NCBI GenBank assembly: GCA_944329545.1
Contig: CALVIK010000012.1
Location: 1 to 23,018 of the forward strand
Origin: an uncultured Bacilli bacterium
GTDB lineage: Bacteria > Bacillota_I > Bacilli_A > RF39 > UBA660
Direction: 5' to 3'
DNA length: 23,018 bases
Position 1 is the stretch's first letter. Each line of letters starts with the position of its first letter. The notes beneath the pieces were generated by a model, which had not been told where the DNA came from, ran no database searches, and was given only the letters and a program-made list of their open reading frames with translations. Made by a program: the position numbers and the translations under genes. Shown in pieces: positions 15,902-22,412 of the stretch.

Positions 15902-15921
15902 TAGCCAAGTTTATTTGTTTT
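15886..15921. terminator. Bidirectional terminator between the glycosyltransferase and the 42-residue gene
   Basis: AAACTTGG (15889-15896) pairs with CCAAGTTT (15905-15912) around an 8-base loop. The plus strand continues with a T-rich stretch, and the minus strand with five T. It serves convergent genes, and the stop codons of both lie in it. Confidence 0.8.
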
Positions 15922-15935
15922 CATGAGAAAATAAA
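15893..15935. repeat. Direct repeat, copy A (43 bp)
   Basis: This matches 17183-17224 in the same orientation with three substitutions and one single-base gap. Copy A covers the right arm of the glycosyltransferase terminator and the 3' end of the 42-residue gene. The two copies bracket about 1.25 kb. Confidence 0.8.
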
Positions 15936-16039
15936 ATTGTTGCAAGCACAACAAATAAAATAATTATTATGGCAACAATTACTCCAGACAAAATTTGATC
16001 CAAATTATTTTGGACCTCTATTAAAATAACATCTAACAT
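15911..16039 (-). CDS. Small single-span membrane protein, 42 residues
   Basis: My translation from the ATG at 16039 gives 42 residues. A short acidic amphipathic start (MLDVILIEVQNNLDQIL) is followed by one strongly hydrophobic helix (about residues 17-37) and the tail SHENK. It is backed by a ribosome site (GGGTGAT), a strong extended -10 promoter and a terminator, so I think it is a real expressed gene despite its size. The layout (short amphipathic start, one membrane helix, short polar tail) would fit a small membrane modulator, a type I toxin or a holin-like peptide. Nothing decides between these, and no antisense RNA promoter was recognised. Confidence 0.65.
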   Translation of the reverse strand: MLDVILIEVQNNLDQILSGVIVAIIIILFVVLATILFSHENK

Positions 16040-16100
16040 CTAATCACCCTTTACTTTATTTTGCAACTTTATTATGTAGGTAACTGACAGTCACTTTTCA

Positions 16101-16129
16101 ATTATAACATACTCATAAAATCGAGTAAA
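16101..16129 (-). promoter_or_regulatory. Promoter of the 42-residue membrane protein
   Basis: TTTACT (16124-16129), 17-bp spacer, extended TGTTATAAT (hexamer 16101-16106) on the minus strand. The leader of about 55 bases carries the small dyad ACTGACAGT (16083-16091), a possible operator. Confidence 0.65.
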
Positions 16130-16150
16130 TAAAAATTTAAAATTTTTCAT

Positions 16151-16182
16151 AAAAAAACAAAAATGATTGTCAACTCATTTTT
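16151..16182 (-). terminator. Terminator of the sortase-anchored protein gene
   Basis: AAAAATGA (16159-16166) pairs with TCATTTTT (16175-16182) with an 8-base loop, followed on the minus strand by T-runs (A-run at 16151-16157). The stop codon overlaps the stem. Confidence 0.75.
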
Positions 16183-17059
16183 ATTTAAATTCTTTTTTTA
16201 CAAAAACTAATGTCGTAATAATTCCTAAAACAGCTATAATAGCTAAAGCTACATATATTAAAATATTATCAGAAGTTTGTGGGTTTTCAATATTATTAGA
16301 ATTATCATTTTTATCATCAATCATCGGATCGTTAACAGTTTGTTTAGCTAAAGTATAGCCATAAATAAAATTACTATCTAAATTAGCTGTAATCGATGTA
16401 TATTTTTTATCATTATTAGTTATTTCCCAAATATAATTGTCCGTATTTTTTTCACCAATAACCAAATTGTCTTTAATCTCACTTTGTGAATAAACATTAC
16501 CGTTTTCATACATCATTATCTTAATATTTCCTATATTATTATCAGTTCGGTAAAAAGCTAAATTTCCATATAAATTAGTTTGCCCAGTACTTTCATAAGT
16601 ACCATTGCTTCTAACTTCTAGATTGCCATTGATATTCACGGTTCCATTATTTACTAATACACCTTTACTGCCACTCGGAATTGCTAAAGAACCATCAATA
16701 TTTAAAGTCATATCACTATTTATTATTAATTTTACTGGCAAAATATTACTACTTCCAAGATCTAATTGCAGGATAAACTGTTTACCTTTATTAATAGAAG
16801 CATCACCATCAAGGGTTATGTTAACATAACTATTAGTATATTGCAAAGTAGCCTTACCACTAGTTAAAGTAATTCGGCCATCGTTGCCTATCCATGTTTC
16901 ACCTTGAAAAGTCAAAGTATCACTGGCTGTTACTTCTACAGGATTACCGCGAAGTAAATCATCTTTTACATCAGCAAAATCAATATCTGTGGCTTTTACA
17001 TTATTGATTCCCAAAAACATCATAAAGGTAAAAGATAAAATAAAAATAAATTTTTTCAC
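16181..17059 (-). CDS. Secreted, sortase-anchored cell-wall protein (NPQTSD signal)
   Basis: This 292-residue protein is exported and probably fixed to the cell wall. A signal peptide (about residues 1-23, ending NVKA) is followed by a beta-rich region of about 190 residues with many Asn, Gly and Thr and short regular strands (VNINGNLEVRSNG, LTINIDGS-like), which suggests a small beta-solenoid. An Asp/Asn linker leads to the sorting signal: NPQTSD at 259-264, a hydrophobic helix, and the tail KKEFK. NPQT-type motifs are used by class B sortases, while NPQTSD-like forms occur in many gut Firmicutes. No sortase gene is in the window. Translation starts at a GTG (17059), with AAAGGAGG nine bases upstream. 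The leader holds two inverted repeats. Confidence 0.85.
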   Translation of the reverse strand: MKKFIFILSFTFMMFLGINNVKATDIDFADVKDDLLRGNPVEVTASDTLTFQGETWIGNDGRITLTSGKATLQYTNSYVNITLDGDASINKGKQFILQLDLGSSNILPVKLIINSDMTLNIDGSLAIPSGSKGVLVNNGTVNINGNLEVRSNGTYESTGQTNLYGNLAFYRTDNNIGNIKIMMYENGNVYSQSEIKDNLVIGEKNTDNYIWEITNNDKKYTSITANLDSNFIYGYTLAKQTVNDPMIDDKNDNSNNIENPQTSDNILIYVALAIIAVLGIITTLVFVKKEFK

Positions 17060-17086
17060 TTAAATCTTCCTCCTTTCTTTTTTATT

Positions 17087-17130
17087 AACACAAACAATTA
17101 AAATGTTTATGTTATTGTTAGTATTAACAA
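17087..17130 (-). promoter_or_regulatory. Leader with two inverted repeats before the sortase-anchored gene
   Basis: AACACAAACA (17087-17096) pairs with TGTTTATGTT (17104-17113) with one mismatch around a 7-base loop. Next to it, TTGTTAGTATTAACAA (17115-17130) is a near-perfect 16-bp palindrome. The first could be an RNA hairpin close to the ribosome site, the second an operator. A convincing promoter was not found. Confidence 0.45.
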
Positions 17131-17182
17131 ATTTTAAAAAAATAATAACTTTTAAGATTAAAAAAATTTTTAGTTAATATTA

Positions 17183-17224
17183 TTGAACTAACAGCCAAGT
17201 TTATTTGTTTTTATGAAAAATAAA
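17183..17224. repeat. Direct repeat, copy B (42 bp)
   Basis: This is the second copy of 15893-15935. Here it sits at the truncated 3' end of the RhuM-type pseudogene. The left arm of the terminator hairpin is missing, so this copy cannot form the terminator. Confidence 0.8.
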
Positions 17225-17602
17225 GAGGAAATTTACTGTTTTTTCCTCTACGCTTATATAAACATCTTCAGCATAAAAAGTTTGATAAATATTATCAACA
17301 ATAGCTTCAAGGCCTTTATTTAAATAGCAAATAAATCACTATCGTTATTAAATTTAAGTATATTAATTATTTTAATGCACACAGCATAGATAATAATTCT
17401 ATCGTCTATTTTACCTTCAACTTTCCAGTTTTCTCCAAATACTCTAATCTTTTTTTGTTAATAGCATAACCTTTTAACATATAATCTTTTAAAATTTTAG
17501 TTACCCATCTACACAATTATTACTTTTTACGCGATAACCAATACTTATAACAACATCTAAATTATAAATATTAACTGGTTTAGCAGAATTTGCAATTCTC
17601 AT
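17201..17602 (-). pseudogene. Broken RhuM / Fic-type protein gene
   Basis: Three frames together give recognisable RhuM (virulence RhuM family) pieces. From 17602: MRIANSAKPVNIYNLDVVIS then IGYRVKS. After a short deletion and frame change near 17510: RWVTKILKDYMLKGYAIN. Further down in another frame: GLEAIVDNIYQTF, then YISVEEKTVNFLF, which matches the start of the Fic/Doc-like end of such proteins. The N-terminal third and the catalytic HPF-x-DGNKR part of the Fic region are missing. The gene is therefore dead. Intact RhuM genes are usually near restriction systems or mobile elements, so this marks a former accessory locus. The remnant stops exactly in direct repeat copy B. Confidence 0.8.
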
Positions 17603-17620
17603 TTTTTGAGATTTGTTTTT

Positions 17621-18361
17621 TTATTTTAGCTGACTATATTCCTCATCACTAACTGGTTCACACCATTCATTTGAAGTATTTTCACCAGGAACTTCAATAG
17701 CTATATGACTAAACCAAGAATCTTTTTTCGCTCCATGCCAATGTTTAACATTAGCAGGAATTACGATAACATCTCCAGGTTTTAAACTTTGAGCTTCTTT
17801 TCCTTCTTCCTGATACCATCCCTTGCCATCAGTACATATTAAAATTTGTCCGCCGTCTTTTATTGCGTGATGAATATGCCAATTATTTCGACAACCTGGT
17901 TCAAATGTAACATTAGCTAAAAACGCAAAAGATTTTTTGGGATTAGTTAATGGTTTTAAGTAAGACTGCCCGGTAAAATACTGGGCATAGTCGTCATTAG
18001 GCTTGCCTAATCCAAACATTCCTCCATGATTTTCTTTAGCACTTTCAGCATACACTTCTTTAGCCAAATTAAACACCGCCCAGGCATTAGGCCAGCCAGC
18101 ATAAAACGCCGCATGAGTAATAATTTCAGCCATTTCCTCTTTAGTAATACCATTCTTTTTAGCGTTTTCAATATGATATTTCAAAGAACTGTCAACTAGG
18201 CCCTTTCCCATAAAAACACTTAAAGTAACGATAGACCTATCTCTTAAAGATAATTTATCTTCTCTACTCCATACTTCACCAAATAATATATCATCATTAA
18301 GTTCAGCAAATTTAGGTGCAAAATCACCTAATTTATCTCTTCCTGCTGTTTGCTTATTCAT
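17621..18361 (-). CDS. Carboxymuconolactone decarboxylase-cupin fusion protein
   Basis: I choose the ATG at 18361 (246 residues) because the ATG at 18367 is only one base after AGGAGG. Residues about 5-100 form a carboxymuconolactone decarboxylase (CMD) domain (RDRSIVTLSVFMGKG, then EIITHAAFYAGWPNAW). Residues about 135-240 form a cupin barrel with the metal-site pattern HIHHA...GGQ...G, then GDVIVIPANVKHWHGA. The CMD part lacks the CxxC pair of AhpD peroxidases, so thiol peroxidase activity is unlikely. Fusions of this kind occur widely beside MerR regulators of the AdhR/NmlR type and are thought to deal with reactive carbonyls or quinones. The exact reaction is unproven. It follows merR by 12 bases in one operon. 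Confidence 0.88.
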   Translation of the reverse strand: MNKQTAGRDKLGDFAPKFAELNDDILFGEVWSREDKLSLRDRSIVTLSVFMGKGLVDSSLKYHIENAKKNGITKEEMAEIITHAAFYAGWPNAWAVFNLAKEVYAESAKENHGGMFGLGKPNDDYAQYFTGQSYLKPLTNPKKSFAFLANVTFEPGCRNNWHIHHAIKDGGQILICTDGKGWYQEEGKEAQSLKPGDVIVIPANVKHWHGAKKDSWFSHIAIEVPGENTSNEWCEPVSDEEYSQLK

Positions 18362-18373
18362 AAACATTCCTCC

Positions 18374-18739
18374 TTATTTTAAATTTTTTTCAAGCAACTG
18401 TTTATCATATAAATCAATTTTATATGATAACCGGTCGTATGCGGCTTTTAATTCTTCAATTTTTTTTGCCAGCTCTTCTTGCTGAGTAACTAAAAGATTT
18501 TTTCTTTCTTTTATTGTGGCATCACCCTCTTCAAATAATTTCATATACTTTTGTAAAACCTCAATTGAAAGATTTGCTCCACGCATACATTTCACAAAAT
18601 TAATTCTATTCAAATCATCTTCAGTATAATTACGAATATTTCCTTCTTTTGTTATTGGCCCGATTAAGCCAAGTTTTTCATAGTACCTTAAAGTACCCGC
18701 AGAAATATCAAACATTTTACTAACTTCACTAATGCGCAT
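18374..18739 (-). CDS. MerR-family regulator, AdhR/NmlR type
   Basis: A 121-residue protein. The winged HTH is at residues 1 to about 70 (MRISEVSKMFDISAGTLRYY, then RNYTEDDLNRINFVKCMRGA), followed by a long dimerisation coiled coil (about 78-118). There is no C-terminal effector domain. The single Cys, C51 in VKCMRG, aligns with the conserved electrophile-sensing Cys of AdhR and NmlR. The ribosome site is GGAGG. It is the first gene of the operon with the CMD-cupin gene and lies behind a 19-bp-spacer promoter carrying an AdhR-like inverted repeat. The expected behaviour is activation by DNA distortion when the Cys reacts with aldehydes or quinones. Confidence 0.9.
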   Translation of the reverse strand: MRISEVSKMFDISAGTLRYYEKLGLIGPITKEGNIRNYTEDDLNRINFVKCMRGANLSIEVLQKYMKLFEEGDATIKERKNLLVTQQEELAKKIEELKAAYDRLSYKIDLYDKQLLEKNLK

Positions 18740-18757
18740 AATCTTACCTCCATAATT

Positions 18758-18788
18758 AATATATCACTTAAAGTGTACTCTAAGTCAA
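18758..18788 (-). promoter_or_regulatory. MerR-type promoter with 19-bp spacer and operator
   Basis: TTGACT (18783-18788) and TATATT (18758-18763) on the minus strand are exactly 19 bp apart, the overlong spacing characteristic of MerR-activated promoters. The spacer holds the inverted repeat CTTAAAG-N4-CTCTAAG (18767-18784 on the plus strand), one base away from the AdhR consensus CTTAAAG-N4-CTTTAAG as I recall it. Confidence 0.88.
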
Positions 18789-18790
18789 GT

Positions 18791-18825
18791 AAAAAAAGAA
18801 TTAAGATGTTTTTTTCTTAACTCTT
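18791..18825 (-). terminator. Terminator of the yfhO-dedA operon
   Basis: AAGAATTAAG (18796-18805) pairs with CTTAACTCTT (18816-18825) with one mismatch and a 10-base loop, then a T-run on the minus strand. It ends only a few bases before the -35 of the merR promoter. Confidence 0.75.
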
Positions 18826-19421
18826 TTACTATAAAAGTAAATTATCGCAGCTATAAATAAAATAACTAAAATAATTAAAACAATATGTGAATAATCATTC
18901 ATAAATAAAACGATTTTTTCCCAATTTTTTCCCATCAAACTACCCAAAGTAACTAATACGGTATTCCAAATAAGTGTCCCCAAAGTGGTGTACACTATAA
19001 ATTTTTTCATCGGCATTTCACTCATTCCCGCTGGTATAGATATTAAACTTCGTACAATCGGAATAAAACGGCAAAAGAAAACAGTAATATGTCCTTTAGT
19101 ATCAAACCAATAATCAGCTTTTTCGATATCTTCAGCTTTTAACCTTAAAACTTTGCCAACTTTACCTGAAACAATTTTCATAAGCCTTCTTTTATTAAAT
19201 ATTTTACCAACATAATATAAAGCTAAAGCTCCAGTTAAAGCACCTAAAGTAGCAAAGATAATCATTATAACGATATTTAAATTAGTATAAGTAGTCATAA
19301 ACCCACCAAAAGTTAATATTAATTCCGAAGGAATTGGCGGAAAAATGTTTTCTACTGCAATCAGTAAAAATATACCAATATAACCGAAATTTTCCATTAA
19401 ATCAATTATTATATTTTCCAT
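18801..19421 (-). CDS. DedA/VTT-family membrane protein
   Basis: A 206-residue protein of normal DedA length. It has the N-terminal GYIGIFLLIAVENIFPPIPS motif, FGGF, the re-entrant-loop motif FFCRFIPIVRSLISIPAG followed by MSEMP, and a C-terminal helix pair with a basic tail. DedA proteins sit in the cytoplasmic membrane. Members such as UptA and PopT recycle undecaprenyl phosphate or flip other lipids, and others support proton-motive-force maintenance; which role applies here cannot be told. The gene begins 12 bases after the yfhO stop with AAGGAG. The pairing fits a shared role in lipid-linked envelope polymer traffic. Confidence 0.92.
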   Translation of the reverse strand: MENIIIDLMENFGYIGIFLLIAVENIFPPIPSELILTFGGFMTTYTNLNIVIMIIFATLGALTGALALYYVGKIFNKRRLMKIVSGKVGKVLRLKAEDIEKADYWFDTKGHITVFFCRFIPIVRSLISIPAGMSEMPMKKFIVYTTLGTLIWNTVLVTLGSLMGKNWEKIVLFMNDYSHIVLIILVILFIAAIIYFYSKRVKKKTS

Positions 19422-19433
19422 TACATACTCCTT

Positions 19434-21932
19434 TTACTTTTTTATTTTATCATAAATTATTAGAATTATAAAACTAAGTAAACTAATGATAGATATAATT
19501 AAACCTTCTTTAGCTAAAGGGGCCGTATATTTAATTACAACCTCATGCTTTCCTTGGTCTAACGGAAAGCCAATAAAAGCTAAATTCACTTTTTGATATT
19601 TTGTTTTTTGGCCATCAACATAAATTTCAAAACCATCATCATAAGGAATCGATAATTTTAAATAACCTTTTTCTTTATTGGTAATTGTTCCATATATATA
19701 ATCGCCTTTAGTTTTCTCTCTATCAATTTTAAATTCCGTTATATTTTGTTTAATAGTTTTTAAATCATTGTAATCATAAGTACTAATATTTATATTGCTA
19801 ATTTTAAATTCTCCTTTACTAAAATGAATGTTTAATTTATTACCACTAACGGCGTATTCAAATTCATAATTATTATTATGATATTTCCACTGCTTACAAG
19901 TTAATTTATTAGTAATACCATTAATAGTAATATATGAATCATCTTGTTGACAACTATTGTTATAAAGCATTTTAAAGTCGATTAAAATAATTTTATCGGT
20001 CATATCTTCGGTAAAATCAATAACTATTTTATTATTATTTTTAGCTAAAATTTTATATTCATTATTATTTTTTTGAATGTCCAATCCTTCTATATTTGTT
20101 ACCCGATATTTTAATTTACCTTCTTTTATTTTTTTGTCATAAACATTATCAAAATCATTATCAACAATCGCATAATTCATATAAGCATCTATTTTTTCAT
20201 GTTTATTTAATTTCTTATATTCTTTTAAACTCATTATTTTATCAGTTGCATAACCTACTGGCAATACATCATTATTTTGATAAACATTATCATGAATTTT
20301 TTGATAACCAATAATATCATTATCTAAATTAAATAAATATTTATTTCCCATATAAAAGTTATAAAAAATGTTATCAGTGTTTGTCAGCATAAAACTATTA
20401 CGGTACAAAAATTCATTATATATTAAATTAGTATAAAAGTTTTTATAATTTTTATTAGTAAGTGATGAATAAATACTACCATTATAATACTCACTATTGT
20501 AAATATGATTAGCTTTATCAATTTTTTCTTTATTATCACTCATACGGTAAAAATTATTATCTTCTTTTAAGGTCTTTTGCACATTATTAAAAGTTTGTTC
20601 GTAATTAAATTTTTCATATTGCTTAGTAGTAACATATTGATCAGAATAATTATTACCTAAAACAATTATTAAAGACACAATTACAAGATAACTATATAGT
20701 AAAAATTTTATTTTAAATTTATAACAAACCAAGAAAATAAAAATTAATAAAGTCATATCAACTGCAAAAAATAATAATTCATATTCTTTGATATTATAAT
20801 AATTAAAAATATTAACAATTATTAGAAATAATGAAAATAAAAAGACAGCTAATATATTAGTTTTATGTTGAAAATTTTTTAAAAAATCACTGATTAAAAT
20901 AATAATAAGGGGTAAAAGCGGAATAAAAGCTTTGCCATTTAAATACATTCCACCATTAAACAAATAATTAAATATTGGAAAAATAAAAAGTATAGATAAA
21001 ATAATAGCTAAAACAATATTTTCTCTTTTTTTACTAAAATAAGCATAAATAATGCTTAAAATACCTATTGCTCCTATACCTAAAGAATAATGACTATAAA
21101 GTAAATATTGGGTGGAAAAATTAGGAATTAATAAAGATAAAATAGAAAAATTAGTATTAGTATCACTTCTTCCATCCATCATCGCATACATTGTTGGTAA
21201 AAGTAAAATCATACTCATTAATATAGGAATTATTATTATACTAATATATTTTAAAACTTCTTTGAAAAATTCTTTTATTTGAATATTTTTATTTATCTCT
21301 AAATATTTATAAACACCGTATAATGATACTGATAAGATACCTACTACACTAAAATAATAGCTTGTTAAAATCATTAAAAAAATAGAAACAATTAATAAAA
21401 TTTTTTTATTTTTAGAAAAATAATTATCAATGCCATAAAATGCTAGCAATAAAAAAGGAAAATAATTAATAAACATAATATGTCTATGCGCATGAAAAAT
21501 TAAAAAACCAGCCATTAAAAATATTATGGAAGCAATTAAAGATACTTGGTAATTATGCTTTTTACGAATAAAAAAATATAATAAAATCGTGCTTATAATA
21601 ACACATAAAATGGCTGTCACTTGTATATAAACCGTCATATCAATAAATGGCAATAAATATGAAAATAAAATTATAGGATTGTAAAGCCCATAATAAGAAA
21701 TATTATAAATATTTTCGCCACCACCTAAATTAAAAGCAAAATTAGGTAGTAAATTATATGTATCATAAAACAAACTTCTTAAATAATCAGCAAATTGAAT
21801 ATGTTGACTCATCCAATCTTTTATAGAACCAAATAAATTATTATTACTTACAATAGCGCCAATTATTAAAAGTATTAAAAAAATTAAAATAGTAACATTA
21901 ATTAAGTCTTTTTTGTCTTTAAATACTTGCAA
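19434..21932 (-). CDS. YfhO-family multispanning membrane protein (GT-C-like)
   Basis: An 832-residue protein with about 12-13 membrane helices over residues 10-435 and one more at the C-terminus (about 806-828). Between these lies an outside domain of about 370 residues. The first loop carries GGGENIYNISYYGLYNP, the conserved region of YfhO proteins that holds the presumed sugar-lipid site. The end domain has DDGFEIYVDGQKTKYQKVN and FPLDQGKHEVVIKYTAP, typical of the family. YfhO and relatives of Bacillus and Listeria (GtlA-like) glycosylate lipoteichoic or wall teichoic acid using undecaprenyl-phosphate sugars. Translation starts at TTG (21932), preceded by AGGTGATAA; no better ATG lies nearby. 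It is first in an operon with dedA. Confidence 0.9.
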   Translation of the reverse strand: MQVFKDKKDLINVTILIFLILLIIGAIVSNNNLFGSIKDWMSQHIQFADYLRSLFYDTYNLLPNFAFNLGGGENIYNISYYGLYNPIILFSYLLPFIDMTVYIQVTAILCVIISTILLYFFIRKKHNYQVSLIASIIFLMAGFLIFHAHRHIMFINYFPFLLLAFYGIDNYFSKNKKILLIVSIFLMILTSYYFSVVGILSVSLYGVYKYLEINKNIQIKEFFKEVLKYISIIIIPILMSMILLLPTMYAMMDGRSDTNTNFSILSLLIPNFSTQYLLYSHYSLGIGAIGILSIIYAYFSKKRENIVLAIILSILFIFPIFNYLFNGGMYLNGKAFIPLLPLIIILISDFLKNFQHKTNILAVFLFSLFLIIVNIFNYYNIKEYELLFFAVDMTLLIFIFLVCYKFKIKFLLYSYLVIVSLIIVLGNNYSDQYVTTKQYEKFNYEQTFNNVQKTLKEDNNFYRMSDNKEKIDKANHIYNSEYYNGSIYSSLTNKNYKNFYTNLIYNEFLYRNSFMLTNTDNIFYNFYMGNKYLFNLDNDIIGYQKIHDNVYQNNDVLPVGYATDKIMSLKEYKKLNKHEKIDAYMNYAIVDNDFDNVYDKKIKEGKLKYRVTNIEGLDIQKNNNEYKILAKNNNKIVIDFTEDMTDKIILIDFKMLYNNSCQQDDSYITINGITNKLTCKQWKYHNNNYEFEYAVSGNKLNIHFSKGEFKISNINISTYDYNDLKTIKQNITEFKIDREKTKGDYIYGTITNKEKGYLKLSIPYDDGFEIYVDGQKTKYQKVNLAFIGFPLDQGKHEVVIKYTAPLAKEGLIISIISLLSFIILIIYDKIKK

Positions 21933-21961
21933 ATTATCACCTATATTCTTTTGTCAAAATA

Positions 21962-21991
21962 ATTATATAATAAACTAATATTATTGTTCAA
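21962..21991 (-). promoter_or_regulatory. Promoter of the yfhO-dedA operon
   Basis: TTGAAC (21986-21991), an 18-bp spacer and TATAAT (21962-21967) on the minus strand, about 30 bases before the start codon. Confidence 0.65.
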
Positions 21992-22020
21992 GATAATGTT
22001 TAAAATTTTAGTTAATTAAT

Positions 22021-22055
22021 AATAAAAGTCTTGCTGATAATTAAAAACAAGACTT
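22021..22055 (-). terminator. Terminator of the XRE gene
   Basis: AAGTCTTG (22026-22033) pairs with CAAGACTT (22048-22055) around a 14-base loop, followed by TTATTATT on the minus strand. The stop codon of the XRE gene lies in the stem. The T-tract is interrupted. Confidence 0.65.
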
Positions 22056-22293
22056 AAAATTCTCTATTTAAATTTTTAATTGTATATACTTTATTATTAA
22101 TATCAAATAAAATTTCTGCTTGACAAATTTCACATATTCTAAAAAAAACATCAGTTGGTGGCATTATTTTTTCTCTTTCATAAGCTGATATTGTGGTTTT
22201 ATCAAGGCCTATTTTGTTAGCTAATTCTAACTGGGTTAACCCTTTTCTTTTTCTAATGTTTTTTATAATTATTCCATAAGATACATTCTGCAT
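22054..22293 (-). CDS. XRE/Cro-family helix-turn-helix regulator
   Basis: A 79-residue protein. The classic lambda-repressor-type HTH spans residues about 8-60 (IIIKNIRKRKGLTQLELANK, then IGLDKTTISAYEREKIMPP), followed by a short end with no sensor domain. The start has GGTGG. It is transcribed away from the secreted protein gene at 22413. The shared 120-base gap holds a 25-bp dyad over the -35 of that gene, so this protein probably represses the divergent gene and perhaps itself. Confidence 0.88.
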   Translation of the reverse strand: MQNVSYGIIIKNIRKRKGLTQLELANKIGLDKTTISAYEREKIMPPTDVFFRICEICQAEILFDINNKVYTIKNLNREF

Positions 22294-22337
22294 ATTACCA
22301 CCAATAAAATGGTATCAAATTTATTTTTTTATGTCAC

Positions 22338-22376
22338 AAAAGTCGATTGACAATCTACTTTTGATTATGATAAAAT
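22338..22376 (+). promoter_or_regulatory. Promoter of the surface protein gene with 25-bp dyad operator
   Basis: TTGACA (22347-22352), 18-bp spacer, TAAAAT (22371-22376). The -35 is centred in an inverted repeat at 22338-22362: left arm AAAAGTCGATTG, central A, right arm CAATCTACTTTT, with 11 of 12 positions symmetric. On the minus strand the same dyad contains TTGTCA, a possible -35 for the XRE gene. Confidence 0.75.
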
Positions 22377-22412
22377 TTAGTTGATAAATTAAAATAGAAA
22401 GGAAGTAAAAAA

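Noticed and set aside
16167..16829. Plus-strand frames opposite the sortase-anchored protein
   Set aside because: They are mirror frames of a gene with signal peptide and sorting signal, and lack start signals.
15893..17224. CRISPR-like or insertion-sequence interpretation of the two direct repeats
   Set aside because: There are only two copies, no regular spacing, no terminal inverted repeats and no transposase between them.
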